Shown here: positions 61,286 through 64,000 of the stretch, piece after piece | Position numbering within the stretch: position 1 is the first letter of the stretch | Layout of the letters: every line of letters begins with the position of its first letter | NCBI GenBank assembly: GCA_021108415.1 | Contig: JAIOQX010000006.1 | Coordinates: 124,001-188,000 of the forward strand | Direction: 5' to 3' | DNA: 64,000 nucleotides | From: Acholeplasmataceae bacterium | Lineage (GTDB): Bacteria; Bacillota_I; Bacilli_A; Acholeplasmatales; Acholeplasmataceae | The notes under the pieces: generated by a model | What the model was told of the DNA's origin: nothing | What the model saw: only the letters and a program-made list of their open reading frames with translations | The model's database searches: none | Made by a program: the position numbers and the translations under genes

Positions 61286-63763
61286 TTATCTTCTTCTTCT
61301 GAAAAAGAATACTGCAGAAGCGCCTAATACTAAACTAAATGTAATGAAAATTGCACTAGTTCCGTTGATAGCTGATCCACAACCACTGTCTGGTACTTCT
61401 TCAACTGAAGCGTCAATTAATGCTTGAACTGCAGCTTCTGTAAGTACGTTAGCATCGATTAATGCTTGAATTTCAGCTTGTGTAAGTACGTTAGCATCGA
61501 TTAATGCTTGAATTTCGCCAGTTATAGCAGCATCAATTGCATCATCAATATCATCTTGAGAAGCCATAGCTTTTAATACTCTAACATCAAATGATACAAC
61601 GTCTGTATGTCCAGCTTCGTCTTCAACAGTTACTTCAACTGTATAAGTTCCAGGTAGGAAAATATTTATTTGACCATTGTTAGATACATATTTAACTAAA
61701 TCTTCTTGAGCATCAGTGAAATCGTATGCAATTACGTTAGCTAATATAGCATTATTAACATTGTCATATTCGCCTTGATAGAATGAATAGTTTTCATTAA
61801 CAACCATTGCGATTGGAGCTGTCATGTCATCAATTGTTAACATGTAGCTTGCTTCTGTAACGATATCATAATCAAAATCATCAGTACCCATTACAAATGT
61901 TACAGGATCTCCAAATGATAACATTGCAGCTCTTAAACGAGGAGCTTCAACAGAACCATGAGCAGTTACCATGAATTCACCTTCTGCTAAAGTCATAGCA
62001 GCTTGCCATGCAGCAAATTGAACAGCATCGCCAACTACTGTACCAGTAGAAGTTGTATATTCCCAATTGTATCTGTCATATCTTTCCATCATTGTGCCAT
62101 CAGCAGCAACTTTAACTAATACTGAACCCCAACCTGAACCGATTGTCTTAAATACATCAACATCAGTAAATACCATAGGTGCAGGATGTGCATTTGTAGC
62201 AGTAGGTTGATTCACAGCAGTTGCTGGATCTAAATTAATCACTTCGCCATTAACTGTTACACTTGTTTGAATGCCATCAAAATGTACGTGATGCGTAAAT
62301 TCTAAATCGATTTGATATTCACCTGGGAAAGGTGCATATGGATTAAGTGTTGCAGGATATGAAACCATGATATCATCAGTAGTATCATTTAAATAACCAT
62401 CATCAGCAGTAATACCTTCTAATAAGTCGATTGCAACATTTTGATCACCAAATCTATCTTCAACGCCAGAAAATCTTGGAGGCATAACGCCGATAACGAT
62501 ATCAGCCATAACTTCTTGTTCTACACCTTCAGGAGTAGTTACCATCCATGTTGCTTTATAACCAGCACCAAACATAGAAGAGTCAATTACTGAAACTGCA
62601 GCACTTGCTGTATACATAGAAGTTAATTCATCATATGTAAAGTCGATAGTTTCTAAATCCATACCATCTTGTGAGATAACTACAGAATAGTCAAGCATTT
62701 CAGTTTCATTAATAATTTTACCTTCTGCATCAAACATATCAATCCATGAAGCTGTAATAGCTGGATCAAGATCAAATTCACCATTATAATCAACAACGAT
62801 ATTTACGCCATTAGTAACTAAATCGTCATCTAATGCAGTAATACCTGCAAACATTGCTGGTTGTTCTTCATACATAGTTACCATTGGATCTAATGTATCA
62901 TCTAACATAAAGCCTGGCATATCTTCGATATAAGCTGTAGTCATAGGGTTTAAAGTACCTCTATCATGAGTTCCCCAAGTAACAACTGTCCAACCTGCAG
63001 GAATAACTACATCGTTAGGATTACCATCATATAATACGCCATCTCCATTGATGATTGTTGACCAATTTTCAACATCAAGATCTACAGCTGTATCTACATC
63101 AGCATTTGTCCATTTTAAGTAGCCAATAGGTTCTACAACATAACCATCAGTATCAACATCATCTAATGCCATTCTGATATGAGTTTTTCTAGTTGTAACT
63201 GGTGTATTATCATCAATATCATCTGCTTCTGCAACATCAAATGCATCAGCTTCTGCTTGTGTAGCTAAACGCCAATCTGCTGCTTCTGGTGTGCCATCAT
63301 TGAAAATATAATAAGTTGAAATGTGGTCTTCAAACATTGTTAATTGACCAGTTTCATCAAAATATGAATATTTTCTATGAACAACTGAAGTTAAGTCAGT
63401 TCTTGCAGTAGCTGTCTTTAAGATAACGTCTGCGTCAGTATCATTAATTGTAACTGATGCAAATGCATTCCATGATAATGCAGGAATTTCAGCAACTGTG
63501 ATAAATCCATCAGAATTATCATCAACTAATTCATTAGCAAATCTTACAGCACCTTTAACAAAATGGTATCTATAACCTGCAAATTCCATAGTCCAATGTG
63601 AAGAACCAAGTTTTGTTTGTGTACATTCGTTAGTTCCTTCTAAACATGCTTGTTGATTATATGGATATAAATCAACATCGTCTTCAGCTGCATAAGAGCT
63701 GTTACCAGCAATTAATGCGAAAGCTGCAAATCCTAGTAATAAAAATACTACTAATTTCTTCAT
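61286..63763 (-). CDS. Secreted surface protein with C-terminal sorting-like signal
   Basis: An 825-residue protein. A signal peptide (about 1-25, ending NSSYAA) is followed by an acidic, beta-rich body with Ig-like segments (near 455-520, and 665-755 ending TYTVEVTVEDEAGHTD). Three tandem 14-residue repeats (IQALIDANVLTQAE type, about 770-812) come next, and then the C-terminus SGCGSAINGTS, a hydrophobic helix and FFFRRRR. That tripartite tail resembles CTERM sorting signals and suggests Cys-based anchoring. Low-GC surface-layer or adhesin role is inference. A GGAGG site precedes the ATG, and a cre box controls the promoter. Confidence 0.8.
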   Translation of the reverse strand: MKKLVVFLLLGFAAFALIAGNSSYAAEDDVDLYPYNQQACLEGTNECTQTKLGSSHWTMEFAGYRYHFVKGAVRFANELVDDNSDGFITVAEIPALSWNAFASVTINDTDADVILKTATARTDLTSVVHRKYSYFDETGQLTMFEDHISTYYIFNDGTPEAADWRLATQAEADAFDVAEADDIDDNTPVTTRKTHIRMALDDVDTDGYVVEPIGYLKWTNADVDTAVDLDVENWSTIINGDGVLYDGNPNDVVIPAGWTVVTWGTHDRGTLNPMTTAYIEDMPGFMLDDTLDPMVTMYEEQPAMFAGITALDDDLVTNGVNIVVDYNGEFDLDPAITASWIDMFDAEGKIINETEMLDYSVVISQDGMDLETIDFTYDELTSMYTASAAVSVIDSSMFGAGYKATWMVTTPEGVEQEVMADIVIGVMPPRFSGVEDRFGDQNVAIDLLEGITADDGYLNDTTDDIMVSYPATLNPYAPFPGEYQIDLEFTHHVHFDGIQTSVTVNGEVINLDPATAVNQPTATNAHPAPMVFTDVDVFKTIGSGWGSVLVKVAADGTMMERYDRYNWEYTTSTGTVVGDAVQFAAWQAAMTLAEGEFMVTAHGSVEAPRLRAAMLSFGDPVTFVMGTDDFDYDIVTEASYMLTIDDMTAPIAMVVNENYSFYQGEYDNVNNAILANVIAYDFTDAQEDLVKYVSNNGQINIFLPGTYTVEVTVEDEAGHTDVVSFDVRVLKAMASQDDIDDAIDAAITGEIQALIDANVLTQAEIQALIDANVLTEAAVQALIDASVEEVPDSGCGSAINGTSAIFITFSLVLGASAVFFFRRRR
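61388..61525 (-). repeat. Tandem 14-codon repeats in the surface-protein gene
   Basis: Three in-frame copies of a 42-bp unit encode QALIDANVLTQAEI, QALIDANVLTEAAV and a diverged QALIDASVEEVP. The first two are nearly identical in DNA. They form a helical stalk just before the C-terminal anchor and could change copy number by slippage. Confidence 0.75.
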
Positions 63764-63799
63764 TTATTTTCCTCCTATTTTTTTAAATCATTCAACAGT

Positions 63800-63828
63800 A
63801 TTTTATAACCAAATGAAAACGCTGTCAA
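63800..63828 (-). promoter_or_regulatory. Surface-protein promoter
   Basis: Minus strand TTGACA (63823-63828), 17 bp, TAAAAT (63800-63805). Confidence 0.75.
63814..63827. promoter_or_regulatory. cre site (CcpA operator), perfect consensus
   Basis: TGAAAACGCTGTCA fits every position of TGWAANCGNTNWCA. It covers most of the -35 box and part of the spacer, a repressing position, so the surface protein should be off when preferred sugars are plentiful. Confidence 0.8.
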
Positions 63829-63895
63829 TGTAGTAAAGAGATTTGTGTTGTTTTTCTTTGGTTTTTGCGCAGTTTGAATATTTTTTTCAATATAA

Positions 63896-64000
63896 TTAGT
63901 GAATTGTACCTGGAAGATATGAATAGAATGTTCTTGAACTTATAACGCCATCTATATCAACAGTAACTGTATAGCTAACTGTCATTGCGCGATCTGGTTG
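63896..64000 (-). CDS. C-terminal end of a gene cut by the window edge
   Basis: The last 34 codons of an open frame on the minus strand, ending in TAA at 63896-63898. The visible residues (MTVSYTVTVDIDGVISS, then TFYSYLPGTIH) look like the last strands of an extracytoplasmic beta domain. It precedes the surface-protein promoter with no clear terminator between them. Too little is visible to name it. Confidence 0.45.
   Translation of the reverse strand, partial: QPDRAMTVSYTVTVDIDGVISSRTFYSYLPGTIH

Noticed and set aside
1-64000. tRNA, rRNA, CRISPR arrays, insertion sequences, prophage or attachment sites
   Set aside because: I looked through the intergenic gaps for tRNA-like T-arms, regular repeat-spacer patterns and transposase or integrase proteins, and found none.
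1-64000. Mycoplasma genetic code (TGA as Trp)
   Set aside because: TGA ends genes at sensible places (30307-30309, 32733-32735) and Trp is coded by TGG throughout.

Overview
The window is AT-rich bacterial DNA (GC roughly 30% by eye). About 50 protein genes are packed tightly, mostly in long minus-strand operons. TGA is a working stop codon here: examples are the GtrA-RidA gene at 30307 and an ATGA stop/start overlap at 32733-32736. This rules out the Mycoplasma/Spiroplasma code. The gene set looks like a free-living, fermentative, low-GC Firmicutes/Mollicutes relative of the Acholeplasma/Izemoplasma type. It includes butyrate kinase, tryptophanase, an Nqr/Rnf-type redox pump, B12-dependent ribonucleotide reductase and small clostridial ferredoxin. 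It also has a CcpA-type operator and a lipoprotein pathway (Lgt). The placement is inference; no rRNA or tRNA gene was found.

Layout. 1-3495: amino-acid/butyrate fermentation genes (tnaA, an M48 protease, buk cut by the edge). 3649-7309: a small membrane protein, a GNAT acetyltransferase, ThpR and an amino-acid ABC importer. 7430-11225: a five-gene nqrBCDEF-like operon with no NqrA, RnfB or RnfC. 11398-16094: aldehyde dehydrogenase with two small accessory genes, then class II ribonucleotide reductase. 16327-20275: an RND exporter and its TetR regulator, with a GC-rich operator at the divergent promoter. 20450-28337: rhomboid protease, a MacB-like ABC exporter, pdxR/pdxST, lgt and a CPBP protease. 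28391-34428: htpG, a GtrA-RidA fusion, a sugar-phosphate kinase, a second amino-acid importer without ATPase, yerC and ohr. 34531-41339: a nuclease-helicase fusion, a SecB-like chaperone, a hydrolase, an acyl-CoA hydrolase and a GGDEF protein. 41340-42021: a candidate small RNA and a ferredoxin.

The most striking part is 42079-61041, a co-directional run of 14 genes with overlapping or near-abutting ends. Its promoter-distal half encodes NagB, MurQ, a MurK/NagK-type kinase, NagZ and NamZ (DUF1343), which is a complete N-acetylmuramic acid/GlcNAc degradation route except for NagA. Its promoter-proximal half encodes two sugar-binding proteins (one a 971-residue membrane-tethered form), two permease pairs, a DUF5696 protein, a YIP1 protein, an NHL/TPR membrane protein and a DUF624 protein. 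NagZ and NamZ have no signal peptides. The simplest reading is that peptidoglycan glycan fragments are bound outside, imported whole by ABC transport, and dismantled in the cytoplasm. If the organism is wall-less, this would be scavenging of other bacteria's cell walls rather than recycling.

The right end (61286-64000) carries an 825-residue surface protein with a Cys-containing C-terminal sorting-like signal. A perfect CcpA (cre) operator overlaps its -35 box, and the end of another gene follows.
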